Shown: positions 42,481 to 51,619, counted from the first letter of the stretch. The stretch: 64,000 nt of DNA from Piscinibacter lacus (GCF_016735685.1 NZ_JAERRA010000001.1:992001-1056000), one strand, 5' to 3'. The notes: generated by a model not told the origin, from the letters alone. Numbers and translations: made by a program.

Positions 42481-45400
42481 ATGATTCCCCGCCCCCCTGG
42501 CCTGCGCAGCCCGGAAGGTCACGAGCTTCAACAGGCGCTCGAACCGCTGTTCGAGCGCCTGCACGATCTGCTGGCCGGCTCGCTCGCCGGGCTCGACCCG
42601 GTCGAAGCGGCCTTGCTCTCGGCTGCCTTCGCCGAGCATGTGCAGCCCCTGCGCGAAGCGGGTGTTCCGGTGGCGGCCCGGCTGCTGGCCCTCCTGCCGC
42701 CCCTGCTCGACCCGGGCCTGCCGGCCGAGGCCCTGCCGCGCGCGGCCATGCAGCGCCTGGCCGAAGCCATCGACACTGGCTTGCTGCGCGAGGCGGCGGG
42801 CGACCCGCCGGCCAGCATCTGGCCGGCACTGGCCGAGGACGCGCTGCTGCGCGAGCTGCTGGCCCGCGCCGGCCAGGCCCTGCCCAGCCCGGCCGAATGG
42901 TGGTGCCCGCCGGAATCGGCCGATTGGCAGGCCCTGCCGACCCCCGCCGCAGCCCGGCCCCTGAAGCTGGATGCGACCACCTTGCAGGCCTTCGAGACGG
43001 CCGTGCTCGACGGCCTGCACCCCGGTGGCGCCCGCGCCGCGGCGGCCCCGCAGCGCTTGCAGGCCCTGTGTGCCGGCCTGGCCGCCGCCGCGCCCGAAGC
43101 GGCGGTGGGAAGCTGGCGCATGGCGGCCGCCACGATCGAGGCCGAGCGCTGCGGCCTGCTGGCGCCCGAAGCCCTGCCGCCGCGCCTGCCCTCGCGCCTG
43201 CTGTCGCAACTGCGCGCGGCGCTGCGCGGCCAGGGCGACACCGCGCCCGTGCCGGCCCTGCCGCCGGCCCTGGCCATCGAGCTGGGCTGGGCCTGCGTCA
43301 GCGCGGCCGATCCGCTGGGCGATGAGGCGCCCGAGCTTCAGGCCCTGCGCCGCGCGGCCGGCTGGTTGCCCTGGCACCCGGCCTTCCGGCCCTTGCCGAC
43401 GATCCGGTCGGTGGCCGACTGGCTGCCGGCCGAGGCGCTCGACCTTCCCGCCCTGGCGCCGCAGGATGCCGCGGACGGCGACGCCTGGCCGGACGACACC
43501 CTGCCCATGCCGCTGGCCGAGGCCCCGGCCTTCGCCCCGGCCGTCGCACCCGCGCCGTCGGCCTGGGCCGAGGTGGACCTGGGCTTCGACCCCGAGCCCG
43601 AAGCCCCTGCCGAGTCGGACGAGGCGCTGGACGAGGCACTGCTCAAGCCCCTGCCGCGCGCTGCCGCGCTGCCGCCGCCCGCCTTCGGCTCGGCCTTGCC
43701 TGAGCTGAGCCTGGACCTGTCCGACCCGCTGCCCGAGGCGCAGGCCGAGCCGCCGGTGCCCCCGGCCGTCGCCGAGCCCCTGCCGGTCGCCCCGACGGCC
43801 GACGCGCCGCCGCCCGAAGCGCCGCAGGATGCGCCGCCCGAGGCGCTGGACGACGCGCCGAACCACGCACCGCCCGCGGCCCCAGCCGAAGCGCCGAATG
43901 ACGCACTGCCCCAGGCCCCGGACGAAGCGCCGCCCCAGGCGCCGGACGATGCCGAAGCCCACCGCCAGATCGGCCCGCTGCGCCTGCCCATCGTCCGCTT
44001 CAACCAGTTCCTGCATGAGGCGGACGAATCCTCGCGCCGGCTGAACATGGCCCTGGCCGAGTGGGCCCATGCCGGCTGCGGGGCGCCGGGCGAGGAGGCT
44101 TTGCTGGCCGCCCGGCAGCTCGCCGACGAATCGGCCGCCCTGGGCCTGGACGAGCTGGCCGGCCTGGCCGCGCAACTGCTGGCCCTGGGCAGGCAGCTCG
44201 CCAGCCTGCCCGCCGACCGGGCCGGGCCGCGCGCCGAAGCCCTGGGCACGCCGGCCTTGCTGGTCGAGGCCGGCGAGCAGCTTCGCCATCTGCTGCATCA
44301 GTTCGCGGCCGGCTTCCTGCGCCATCCGCCGGCCGAGATGCGCGAGCGGCTGGACCGGCATCTCGCCGAGCTGCAAGCGCCCCTGCCGCCTGAGCTGCCG
44401 GCGGCCGAGGCCGGCCCCTCGGCCGAGGCGGGCGCTGTCTCTGCGGTCGAAGTGCGCCAGGACTGGATCGACTGGCCTACCTGGGCGGCCCGGGCCGGCA
44501 CGCCGCAGCCCGCGGCCCCGGCCCTGGGTGCGGCACCCGCGCACGGCCCCCTGCTTGCCCTGGCGGCGCCCTTCGATGGCGTCGCCGCCGCCACCCAGGC
44601 CCTGGCGGCGGCCCAGCGGCAACTGGCCGGGCTGCTGGCCGGGCCGGGCTCGGTCCTGGATCCCGCCTTGCGCCAGCCGATCCAAGCCGCCTTGCAAGCC
44701 AGTCAGCGCGCCCTGCACGCCCAGGCCGGTGCGATCGAGCGCCTGGAGCAGGCCCTGGACACCGCCCGTCGCATGCCCTTCGCCGAATGGGCCGAGGCCT
44801 TGCGCGCGCCGGTCGAGGCCGCGGCCCAGGCCCTGGGCAAGCCGATGCGCTTCAGCATCGACGGCGGATCGGACCGGGTCGAGCCCCAGGCCCTGGCCCG
44901 CTGGCAAGCTTGGGTCCAGCGCCTGCTGCTGCAAGCGCTGGAGACCGGCCTCGAAGCGCCCCTGGTGCGTGCAGCCGCCGGCAAGCCGCCGGTCGGCACG
45001 GTGCTGCTGAGCTGGAGCCGCCGCGGCGCGCACGAGGCCGAGCTGATGGTGGGCGACGACGGCGCCGGCCTGCCCGATCCGGCGCTTGACGCCCTGGCCG
45101 ACCCGATCCGGGCCCTGGGCCTGAGCCTGCATGTCGAGACCCTGCGCGGCGCCGGCCGCCGCATGACGCTGCGCGGGCCTTGCAGCTTGCCGACCGGGCC
45201 CTGGCTGGGCCTGCGCCTGGCGGGCGGGTTGCGGCTGGCGCTGCCCGCGGACCGGATGTCAGCGGCCCAGGATGCCGTGCCGGCCGCCTGGCGCCTGCTT
45301 GCCTCGGGCTGCCCGCTGATGTGGCAGGGGCGGCGGCTGCCGGCCCTGGGCCTGGGCGAGGTGGTCCCGGCGGACCGGCTGACGCTTCCCGATCGGCCGC

Positions 45401-45609
45401 AGATGCTGGCCGTGCAGGCCCCGGTCGGCGAGGGCCTGCTGGCCCTGGAGGTCGCGCCGGTGGCGGTGCAGGCCCTGCAGCAGCCGCTGCCGGCGGGGCT
45501 GTCGCGCTGGCCCGAGGCCCTGGGCCTGGGCCGCGATGCCGAGGGCGGCCTGTGGCTGCGGCTCGACCCCGCCGCCATGCGGCGGCTGGATCAGCCCCCG
45601 CCGGCGTAA
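42481..45609 (+). CDS. CheA/PilL-like protein lacking phosphotransfer residues
   Basis: The 1042-residue protein has a large helical N-terminal part, a long proline/alanine/glutamate linker (about residues 360-500), an Hpt-like bundle starting LPIVRFNQFLHEADESSRRL (502 on), an ATPase-like segment and a CheW-like C-terminus (about 905 on). The Hpt motif of PilL, AHSLAGSS, reads AARQLADES here, putting Arg545 at the phospho-His position. In the ATPase region WVQRLLLQALETGLE (811-825) keeps the frame of the N-box but has Gln and Thr for the Asn and His; DDGAGLP (859-865) keeps the G1 box, and the following F/G2 region (GRGVGMDVV in CheA) is missing. No receiver domain follows. Probably catalytically dead. 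Confidence 0.6.
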   Translation: MIPRPPGLRSPEGHELQQALEPLFERLHDLLAGSLAGLDPVEAALLSAAFAEHVQPLREAGVPVAARLLALLPPLLDPGLPAEALPRAAMQRLAEAIDTGLLREAAGDPPASIWPALAEDALLRELLARAGQALPSPAEWWCPPESADWQALPTPAAARPLKLDATTLQAFETAVLDGLHPGGARAAAAPQRLQALCAGLAAAAPEAAVGSWRMAAATIEAERCGLLAPEALPPRLPSRLLSQLRAALRGQGDTAPVPALPPALAIELGWACVSAADPLGDEAPELQALRRAAGWLPWHPAFRPLPTIRSVADWLPAEALDLPALAPQDAADGDAWPDDTLPMPLAEAPAFAPAVAPAPSAWAEVDLGFDPEPEAPAESDEALDEALLKPLPRAAALPPPAFGSALPELSLDLSDPLPEAQAEPPVPPAVAEPLPVAPTADAPPPEAPQDAPPEALDDAPNHAPPAAPAEAPNDALPQAPDEAPPQAPDDAEAHRQIGPLRLPIVRFNQFLHEADESSRRLNMALAEWAHAGCGAPGEEALLAARQLADESAALGLDELAGLAAQLLALGRQLASLPADRAGPRAEALGTPALLVEAGEQLRHLLHQFAAGFLRHPPAEMRERLDRHLAELQAPLPPELPAAEAGPSAEAGAVSAVEVRQDWIDWPTWAARAGTPQPAAPALGAAPAHGPLLALAAPFDGVAAATQALAAAQRQLAGLLAGPGSVLDPALRQPIQAALQASQRALHAQAGAIERLEQALDTARRMPFAEWAEALRAPVEAAAQALGKPMRFSIDGGSDRVEPQALARWQAWVQRLLLQALETGLEAPLVRAAAGKPPVGTVLLSWSRRGAHEAELMVGDDGAGLPDPALDALADPIRALGLSLHVETLRGAGRRMTLRGPCSLPTGPWLGLRLAGGLRLALPADRMSAAQDAVPAAWRLLASGCPLMWQGRRLPALGLGEVVPADRLTLPDRPQMLAVQAPVGEGLLALEVAPVAVQALQQPLPAGLSRWPEALGLGRDAEGGLWLRLDPAAMRRLDQPPPA

Positions 45610-46061
45610 TCCAGGCTGCGCCAGGCGTTGAAGACAGCCACCGCCACGGCATTGCTCAGGTTCAGGCTGCGCTGGCCGGGCCTCATCGGCAGCCGCAGGC
45701 GCTGATCGGCCGGCAGGCTGTCGCGCAGGGCGGGCGGCAGGCCGGCGCTTTCGCTGCCGAAGACGAGGCAGTCGCCCGCCTGCCAGCGCGGCGCGTCGAA
45801 GCGCCGTTGCGCGCGGGTGGTGAAGGCGAAGAGCCGGTCCGGGTCGGGTTGCTCGGCGGTCAGGAAGGCGGCCCAGTCGCGGTGCACCTGCACGGGCGCG
45901 TACTCGTGGTAATCCAGGCCGGCGCGCTGAAGCTGGCGGTCGTCCATCGAAAAGCCCAGTGGCTCGATCAGGTGCAGCGCGCAGCCGGTGTTGGCCGCCA
46001 GGCGGATGACATTGCCGGTGTTCGGGGGAATCTCCGGCGCGACGAGGACGATGCGGAACAT
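45591..46061 (-). CDS. trmL: tRNA (cytidine(34)-2'-O)-methyltransferase TrmL
   Basis: TrmL 2'-O-methylates the wobble base of certain leucine tRNAs. The 156-residue SPOUT protein has PEIPPNTGNVIRLAANTGC, the knot motifs LVFGSESAGLP and LRLPMRPGQRSLNLSNAVAV, and is full length for the family. Its 3' end overlaps the end of the convergent CheA-like gene by 19 bases. comF lies 21 bases upstream on the same strand. Confidence 0.95.
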   Translation of the reverse strand: MFRIVLVAPEIPPNTGNVIRLAANTGCALHLIEPLGFSMDDRQLQRAGLDYHEYAPVQVHRDWAAFLTAEQPDPDRLFAFTTRAQRRFDAPRWQAGDCLVFGSESAGLPPALRDSLPADQRLRLPMRPGQRSLNLSNAVAVAVFNAWRSLDYAGGG

Positions 46062-46082
46062 GGCCGGAGTGTCGCCGCCGCT

Positions 46083-46850
46083 TCAGGCCGGGCCGCCTGC
46101 GCCGGGCTCGGGCGTGCGTGCCAGCACCCAGGCCTGCACCGGCTCCAGGCCGGCGGCGTGCAGGCTGCGGCAGGCCTCGGCCAGGGTGGCGCCGGTGGTG
46201 ATGACATCGTCGACCAGCACCGGCAGGTGCCGGCGCAGCCGGGGCAGGGCCTCGGGCCGGACGAGGAAGGCGCCGCGCACATTGGCCGCCCGGGCGGCGC
46301 GGTCCAGGCCGCGCTGCGAGGGATGGTCGATCACCCGTAGCAGCAGGTCCTCGCCCAGCGCCAGGCCGAAGCGCCGCGCCAGGCCGCGCGCCAGCAGGCT
46401 GGCCTGGTTGTAGCCGCGCTCGCGCAGGCGGGCGGCCGAAAGCGGCATGGGCAGCAGCAGCGGCGGCGCCGGCCCGGGGAGGGGCTGGCCGTCGAGCACC
46501 CCGGCCAGGGCGTCGACCAGGGTGGGCGCCAGGTCCAGCGCGGCCTCGAACTTGAAGGCGGCGATCAGCCGGTCCCAGGGCGGCGCATAGTCCACCGCCA
46601 CGTGCAGCCCGGCCCAGGGCGGCGGCTGGCGCAGGCAGCTTCCACAGCGCGCGGCCTGCGGCGTCACCGTACCCGCACCCGGACGGCCGCAGCCGGCGCA
46701 GCGCCACGCCGGCCGCCCCTGCGCCGCCCGGCAGGCCGGGCAGAGCCGGCCGCAGCGCCCCAGGGCCGCCCCGCGGCAGACGGCGCAGCGCGTGGGCCAG
46801 CCCGCCAGGCGCAGGCCCGGGGCTTGCTGGAGCAGGGGGGTGTCGGGCAT
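46083..46850 (-). CDS. comF: ComF-family phosphoribosyltransferase-like protein
   Basis: The 255-residue product has an N-terminal double zinc-ribbon (CAVCRGAALGRC, CPAC, CAGCGRPGAG, CGSC) and a type I phosphoribosyltransferase fold with PMPLSAARLRERGYNQASLLA and the PRPP loop VLVDDVITTGATLAEA. ComF proteins support DNA uptake in competent bacteria, with uncertain biochemistry. The ATG at 46848-46850 is used rather than the long frame. It is divergent from the methyltransferase gene with 135 bases between, in which TATACT (46878-46883) may be the -10 box for that gene. Confidence 0.92.
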   Translation of the reverse strand: MPDTPLLQQAPGLRLAGWPTRCAVCRGAALGRCGRLCPACRAAQGRPAWRCAGCGRPGAGTVTPQAARCGSCLRQPPPWAGLHVAVDYAPPWDRLIAAFKFEAALDLAPTLVDALAGVLDGQPLPGPAPPLLLPMPLSAARLRERGYNQASLLARGLARRFGLALGEDLLLRVIDHPSQRGLDRAARAANVRGAFLVRPEALPRLRRHLPVLVDDVITTGATLAEACRSLHAAGLEPVQAWVLARTPEPGAGGPA

Positions 46851-46985
46851 GGCCGGCGGGGCGGAAGGGGGGCTTCCTATACTGCGCCGCCTTGCGCTGC
46901 CCGGGGGTCCCGCATCGGAGCGGGGCACTGGCCACATCCCGCCGCCGTCCCGGCCCTGCCGCGCCTGTCCTGCCTGCCGTCCTCG

Positions 46986-47921
46986 ATGTCTCCCGCCCCG
47001 TCCCCCGCGCTTCCCGATCCGGCTTCGCCCGATCCGCTGGCCGTGCAGGCGCACTGGCGGCGCGCTGCGCGCCAGGCCGAGGCGCCCTGGCTGCATGGCG
47101 AGGTGGCCCGCCGCATGGGCGAGCGCCTGGGCTGGATCAAGCGCCAGCCGGCCCAGGTGCTGGAGATCGGCGGCTGGCTGGGCGCCGGCCGCGCGGTGCT
47201 GCGCGGGGCCTATCCCAAGGCGCGGCTGACGGCGGTGGAGCCGACCGAAGCGCTGCGCGCGCGCCGCGCCGCCCTCATCGAGCGCCGCTGGTGGCGCTGG
47301 CTGGACCGCGGGCCCGAGGAAACCGTGCACCGGATCGCGGCCGATGCGCCCCTGCCAGGCCCGGTGGACCTGGTCTGGTCCAACCTGGGCCTGCACTGGT
47401 CGGCCGACCCGCAGGCGGACTTCAGCCGCTGGCGGGCCGCGCTGGCGCCCGAGGGCTTCCTGATGTTCTCCGCCTTCGGCCCGGACACCTTGCGCGAGCT
47501 GAGCGCCCTCTACCGCAGCCTGGGCTGGGCGCCGCCCGCGCACCGCTACATCGACATGCACGATCTCGGCGACGCGCTGCTGCACGCCGGCCTGGCCGAT
47601 CCGGTCATGGACATGGACACCCTGAGCCTGGCCTGGCGCGAACCCGCCGACCTGCTGCGCGAGCTGCGCAGCCTGGGCGGCAACGCCTGCCGCGAGCGAC
47701 CGGCCGGCTGCCGCACGCCACGCTGGCGGGCGCGGCTCGAAGCCCTGCTCGCCGAGCGGCTGCGCGGGCCGGACGGCCGGCTGCAACTGAGCTTCGAGAT
47801 CGTCCAGGGCCATGCCTTCCAGGCCTTGCCGCGGCCGGTTCGTGGCGCGCTTGCGACGGTCTCCGTCGATCAGCTCCGTGCGAGCGCCCGGCGGACCGGC
47901 CGGCCGCCGGGCAGCGATTGA
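46986..47921 (+). CDS. BioC-like SAM-dependent methyltransferase
   Basis: The 311-residue protein resembles malonyl-ACP O-methyltransferase BioC in overall plan: a class I SAM fold with LEIGGWLGAGRAVLR as motif I (an unusual GGWLGAG instead of DLGCGTG), VDLVWSNLGLHWSADPQ, which matches the SNLALQW segment of BioC, LAPEGFLMFSAFGPDTLREL and RYIDMHDLGDALLHAG. BioC starts biotin synthesis; whether this enzyme does so is uncertain because motif I is atypical. It starts with ATG at 46986 and lies upstream of the cytochrome oxidase cluster. Confidence 0.75.
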   Translation: MSPAPSPALPDPASPDPLAVQAHWRRAARQAEAPWLHGEVARRMGERLGWIKRQPAQVLEIGGWLGAGRAVLRGAYPKARLTAVEPTEALRARRAALIERRWWRWLDRGPEETVHRIAADAPLPGPVDLVWSNLGLHWSADPQADFSRWRAALAPEGFLMFSAFGPDTLRELSALYRSLGWAPPAHRYIDMHDLGDALLHAGLADPVMDMDTLSLAWREPADLLRELRSLGGNACRERPAGCRTPRWRARLEALLAERLRGPDGRLQLSFEIVQGHAFQALPRPVRGALATVSVDQLRASARRTGRPPGSD

Positions 47922-47947
47922 GTCTGGCAAACAGGCTCGGCTAGAAT
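47918..47947 (+). promoter_or_regulatory. Promoter candidate of the cytochrome oxidase cluster
   Basis: TTGAGT at 47918-47923, an 18-base spacer and TAGAAT at 47942-47947 form a plausible sigma-70 promoter that overlaps the end of the preceding gene. The predicted start near 47954 gives a leader of about 65 bases before the DUF2244 gene. Confidence 0.5.
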
Positions 47948-48017
47948 CCGCGCGCCTTTGAACTAGGGGTGGGTTTGACCCCAGCCACGAGGCTGCTGTG
48001 CAGAGGAGTGGTTGGAG

Positions 48018-48590
48018 ATGTCGTCAGCGTCGGGTCCTGCAAGCGTGCCGCCGAAGTCCTTGCGATTCGGTCGCCTCTACACCGGAAGCGGGCCTGCTGG
48101 CGAAGAATCGGGGACCGCGTCGGGCTGGGCGGCCGAGTGGGTGCTGAAGCGGAATTGCTCTTTGCGGCCGGGCCAGTTGCTGGTGTTCTACCTGTCGCTG
48201 TGCCTGGTGTCCCTGCTGATCGCCGGCTACTTCTGGCGGCAGGGCGCCCGGCCGGTGATGGTGTTTGCCGGCATAGAGTTGCTGGTGGTGGGTCTGGCGA
48301 TGCTGGCCTATGCGCGACATGCGGGCGACCGCGAGCGTGTGGAGCTGGCCGCGGGACGCCTGACGGTCGAGTGGCAGCACGGTGCCCGGTCGGGGCGCAT
48401 GGAATTTGCCGCGGAGTCGGTGCGGATCGACGATGGCGGGCCCGGTCGGGCCCTGATCGGTCTCTCGGCCCTGGGGCGTGAAGTGAAGGTGGGGCGTCAT
48501 GTGCGCCCCGAGCTGCGCAGGCAGCTTGCAGAAGAGCTGAAAGCCACACTTCGGTGGGGCACGGGTTGGTCCGGTGCAAACTTGGGCTGA
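48018..48590 (+). CDS. DUF2244 membrane protein upstream of coxB
   Basis: The 190-residue product (ATG at 48018, MSSASGPASVPPK) has two adjacent membrane segments (LLVFYLSLCLVSLLIAGYFW and MVFAGIELLVVGLAMLAYA) followed by a cytoplasmic beta-rich part. This is the DUF2244 architecture; such genes lie next to aa3 oxidase genes in many proteobacteria, and a role in oxidase assembly has been suggested but is not known to me as proven. An in-frame TTG at 48012 is an alternative start. Confidence 0.82.
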   Translation: MSSASGPASVPPKSLRFGRLYTGSGPAGEESGTASGWAAEWVLKRNCSLRPGQLLVFYLSLCLVSLLIAGYFWRQGARPVMVFAGIELLVVGLAMLAYARHAGDRERVELAAGRLTVEWQHGARSGRMEFAAESVRIDDGGPGRALIGLSALGREVKVGRHVRPELRRQLAEELKATLRWGTGWSGANLG

Positions 48591-48624
48591 GGTCGTGGGT
48601 GGGACAGTGGAAGCGAGCAGGAAG

Positions 48625-49806
48625 ATGACGATCGAAGCGATGTGGGATGCCGCGCGTCGGCAGATGGTCCGGGCCACGGTCGGGGCGTCGATGGCCCTGG
48701 GCAGCGGCATGGCGATGGCCCAGGCCGGTGACCTGCCGGGCGGACCCAAGGTCAATCAGCTTGACCTGCATGAGCCGGTCACCTCGATCGCCTCGCAGCA
48801 GTACGACCTGCACATCCTGATGCTGATCATCTGTTCGGTGATCTTCATCGCGGTCTTCGGCGTGATGTTCTATTCGGTGTTCAAGCACCGCAAGAGCCTG
48901 GGCGCCAAGCCGGCCAACTTCCACGAGAGCACCACGGTCGAGATCATCTGGACGATCGTGCCCTTCCTGATCGTGATCGGCATGGCCCTGCCGGCCACCA
49001 AGATCGTGGTCGCGATGAAGGACACCACCAATGCCGACCTGACCATCAAGGCCACCGGCTACCAGTGGAAGTGGGGCTACGACTACCTCAAGGGCGAAGG
49101 TGAAGGCATCAGCTTCCTGTCGACCCTGGACAACCGCCAGCGCGTGATGTCCGACACCGGCAAGCCGGAGGGCGACAACTACCTGCTGCAAGTCGACAAC
49201 CCGCTGGTCGTGCCGGTCAACAAGAAGGTCCGCATCGTCACCACGGCCAATGACGTGATCCATGCCTGGATGGTGCCGGCCTTCGGCGTCAAGCAAGACG
49301 CGATCCCCGGCTTTGTGCGCGACACCTGGTTCAAGGCTGAAAAGACCGGCGACTTCTACGGTCAGTGCGCCGAGCTGTGCGGCAAGGAACACGCTTACAT
49401 GCCGATCCACGTCAAGGTGGTCAGCGAAGAGGAATACACCGCCTGGGTCGACGGCAAGATGAAGGCCGCTGCGGCCAAGGCCGACGATCCGGCCAAGGTC
49501 TGGGAAATCGCCGACCTGGCGGCCCGTGGCGAGAAGATCTACGCCGCCAACTGCGTCGCCTGCCACGGTGCCGGCGGTGAGGGCGGTGTCGGCAAGAAGC
49601 TTGATGGCTCTGCCCTGGTCCTGGATGCAGACGCTGCCAAGCAGATCGAGGTGATGCTTAAGGGTGCAGGCAACGGCTTGATGCCGGCGTGGCCGCAGCT
49701 CTCGGACACTGAGATTGCCGCCGTGATCACCTACACCAAGAACAAATGGTCGAACCAGACTGGCCAGGTTGTCCAACCTGCTGCCATCCTGGCCGCCCGT
49801 CAGTAA
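48625..49806 (+). CDS. coxB: Cytochrome c oxidase subunit II fused to cytochrome c
   Basis: Subunit II accepts electrons at the periplasmic CuA centre. The 393-residue product (MTIEAMWDAARRQ) has a signal-like N-terminus, two membrane helices (LHILMLIICSVIFIAVFG and IIWTIVPFLIVIGMAL), the CuA domain with DVIHAWMVPAFG and the ligand cluster QCAELCGKEHAYM, and a C-terminal cytochrome c domain with the heme site CVACH (residues 310-314). The fusion is of the caa3 type and common in Burkholderiales. An in-frame GTG at 48574 overlaps the previous gene and is less likely than the ATG behind AGGAAG. Confidence 0.95.
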   Translation: MTIEAMWDAARRQMVRATVGASMALGSGMAMAQAGDLPGGPKVNQLDLHEPVTSIASQQYDLHILMLIICSVIFIAVFGVMFYSVFKHRKSLGAKPANFHESTTVEIIWTIVPFLIVIGMALPATKIVVAMKDTTNADLTIKATGYQWKWGYDYLKGEGEGISFLSTLDNRQRVMSDTGKPEGDNYLLQVDNPLVVPVNKKVRIVTTANDVIHAWMVPAFGVKQDAIPGFVRDTWFKAEKTGDFYGQCAELCGKEHAYMPIHVKVVSEEEYTAWVDGKMKAAAAKADDPAKVWEIADLAARGEKIYAANCVACHGAGGEGGVGKKLDGSALVLDADAAKQIEVMLKGAGNGLMPAWPQLSDTEIAAVITYTKNKWSNQTGQVVQPAAILAARQ

Positions 49807-49833
49807 TCCCGCCCGCCGTTAGAGAGGTATTCG

Positions 49834-51459
49834 ATGAGCGCAGTACTCGATTCCCACGGTCACGCCCACGGGCATGATGACCATGCCCACGACCATCCGC
49901 ACGGCTGGCGGCGCTGGGTCTTCGCGACCAACCACAAGGACATCGGCACCCTGTACCTGCTGTTCAGCTTCACGATGCTGATGATCGGCGGCGTGCTGGC
50001 CCTGGGCATCCGCGCCGAGCTGTTCCAGCCCGGCCTGCAACTGGTGAACCCCGAGCTGTTCAACCAGTTCACCACCATGCACGGCCTGATCATGGTGTTC
50101 GGCGCGATCATGCCGGCCTTCGTCGGCTTCGCGAACTGGATGATTCCGCTGCAGATCGGCGCCTCCGACATGGCCTTCGCGCGGATGAACAACTTCAGCT
50201 TCTGGCTGATGATCCCCGCAGCGCTGATGCTGGTTGGCTCCTTCTTCATGCCGGGCGGCGCCCCGGCGGCCGGCTGGACGCTGTATGCCCCGCTGACCCT
50301 CCAGATGGGCCCCTCGATGGATGCCGGCATCTTCGCGATGCACATCCTCGGTGCCTCGTCGATCATGGGTTCGATCAACATCATCGTCACCATCCTCAAT
50401 ATGCGTGCCCCCGGCATGACGCTGATGAAGATGCCGATGTTTGCCTGGACCTGGCTGATCACCGCCTACCTGCTGATCGCGGTCATGCCCGTGCTGGCTG
50501 GCGCGATCACCATGACGCTGACGGATCGCCACTTCGGCACCAGCTTCTTCAACCCGGCGGGCGGCGGCGACCCGGTGATGTACCAGCACATCTTCTGGTT
50601 CTTCGGTCACCCCGAGGTCTACATCATGATCCTGCCGGCCTTCGGCATCGTGAGCCAGATCGTCCCGGCCTTCGCCCGCAAGAAGCTGTTCGGCTACACC
50701 TCGATGGTCTACGCGACCGCGTCGATCGCCATCCTGTCCTTCATCGTGTGGGCCCACCACATGTTCACGACGGGCATGCCGGTCACCGGCCAGCTGTTCT
50801 TCATGTACGCGACCATGCTGATCTCCATCCCGACCGGGGTGAAGGTCTTCAACTGGATCGCGACGATGTGGAAGGGCTCGATGACCTTCGAGACCCCGAT
50901 GCTGTTCGCCGTCGGCTTCATCTTCGTGTTCACGATGGGCGGCTTCACCGGCCTGATCCTCTCGGTCGCGCCGATCGACATCCAGCTGCAGGACACCTAC
51001 TACGTCGTGGCCCACTTCCACTACGTGCTGGTCGCCGGTTCGCTGTACGCGATGTTCGCCGGCTATTACTACTGGGCGCCCAAGTGGACGGGTGTGATGT
51101 ATTCGGAGACGCGCGGCAAGATCCACTTCTGGGGCTCGCTGATCTTCTTCAACGTCACCTTCTTCCCGATGCACTTCCTGGGTCTGGCCGGCATGCCGCG
51201 TCGCTACGCCGACTACCCCATGCAGTTCGCCGACTTCAACATGCTGGCTTCGATCGGCGCCTTCGGCTTCGGTCTGATGCAGGTCTACTTCTTCATCTTC
51301 ATCGTGCTGCCCGGCATGATGGGTAAGGGTGAGAAGGCGCCGCAGAAGCCCTGGGAAGCCGCTGAAGGCCTGGAGTGGGAAGTGCCGTCGCCGGCCCCCT
51401 TCCACACCTTCGAGAACCCGCCGAAGCTGGACGCCACCGCGACCCGCGTGATCGGCTGA
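49834..51459 (+). CDS. coxA: Cytochrome c oxidase subunit I
   Basis: Subunit I carries heme a and the heme a3-CuB site that reduces oxygen and pumps protons. The 541-residue protein has twelve membrane helices and the ligand motifs [28 protein letters not shown] (CuB His and cross-linked Tyr), [10 protein letters not shown] and [12 protein letters not shown]. The N-terminal tail is histidine-rich ([17 protein letters not shown]) before the first helix. A ribosome-binding AGAGAGG lies upstream. It is followed at once by a 41-residue protein and cox11. Confidence 0.97.
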   Translation: MSAVLDSHGHAHGHDDHAHDHPHGWRRWVFATNHKDIGTLYLLFSFTMLMIGGVLALGIRAELFQPGLQLVNPELFNQFTTMHGLIMVFGAIMPAFVGFANWMIPLQIGASDMAFARMNNFSFWLMIPAALMLVGSFFMPGGAPAAGWTLYAPLTLQMGPSMDAGIFAMHILGASSIMGSINIIVTILNMRAPGMTLMKMPMFAWTWLITAYLLIAVMPVLAGAITMTLTDRHFGTSFFNPAGGGDPVMYQHIFWFFGHPEVYIMILPAFGIVSQIVPAFARKKLFGYTSMVYATASIAILSFIVWAHHMFTTGMPVTGQLFFMYATMLISIPTGVKVFNWIATMWKGSMTFETPMLFAVGFIFVFTMGGFTGLILSVAPIDIQLQDTYYVVAHFHYVLVAGSLYAMFAGYYYWAPKWTGVMYSETRGKIHFWGSLIFFNVTFFPMHFLGLAGMPRRYADYPMQFADFNMLASIGAFGFGLMQVYFFIFIVLPGMMGKGEKAPQKPWEAAEGLEWEVPSPAPFHTFENPPKLDATATRVIG

Positions 51460-51487
51460 TCTGCACACGATCCCGAGGACCGATCCG

Positions 51488-51613
51488 ATGGCTGCCGCTC
51501 CGCAGGACCCCAGGCAACGCAAGAGCAATCTGCGTCTGGGCTTGATCCTCGCCTCCGTGGCGGCGGCCTTCGCGATCGGCTTCGCAGCCAAGATCGTGAT
51601 GCTCGGGGGCTGA
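51488..51613 (+). CDS. Small single-helix protein of the oxidase cluster, 41 residues
   Basis: The frame from ATG at 51488 encodes MAAAPQDPRQRKSNLRLGLI and then one membrane helix (ASVAAAFAIGFAAKIVMLGG), ending at 51613, six bases before cox11. The position and layout match the small assembly proteins annotated between coxA and cox11 in Burkholderiales. It is below the usual gene-finder cut-off, but the spacing, basic-then-hydrophobic composition and conserved location make it real in my view. Confidence 0.8.
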   Translation: MAAAPQDPRQRKSNLRLGLILASVAAAFAIGFAAKIVMLGG

Positions 51614-51619
51614 CGCAGC

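Noticed and set aside
41971-45132. A 1053-codon open frame on the minus strand across the PilJ-like and CheA-like genes
   Set aside because: It reads as low-complexity Gln/Gly/Arg-rich sequence, the antisense image of Ala/Leu-rich coding DNA at very high GC; the plus-strand frames carry recognisable chemosensory motifs.
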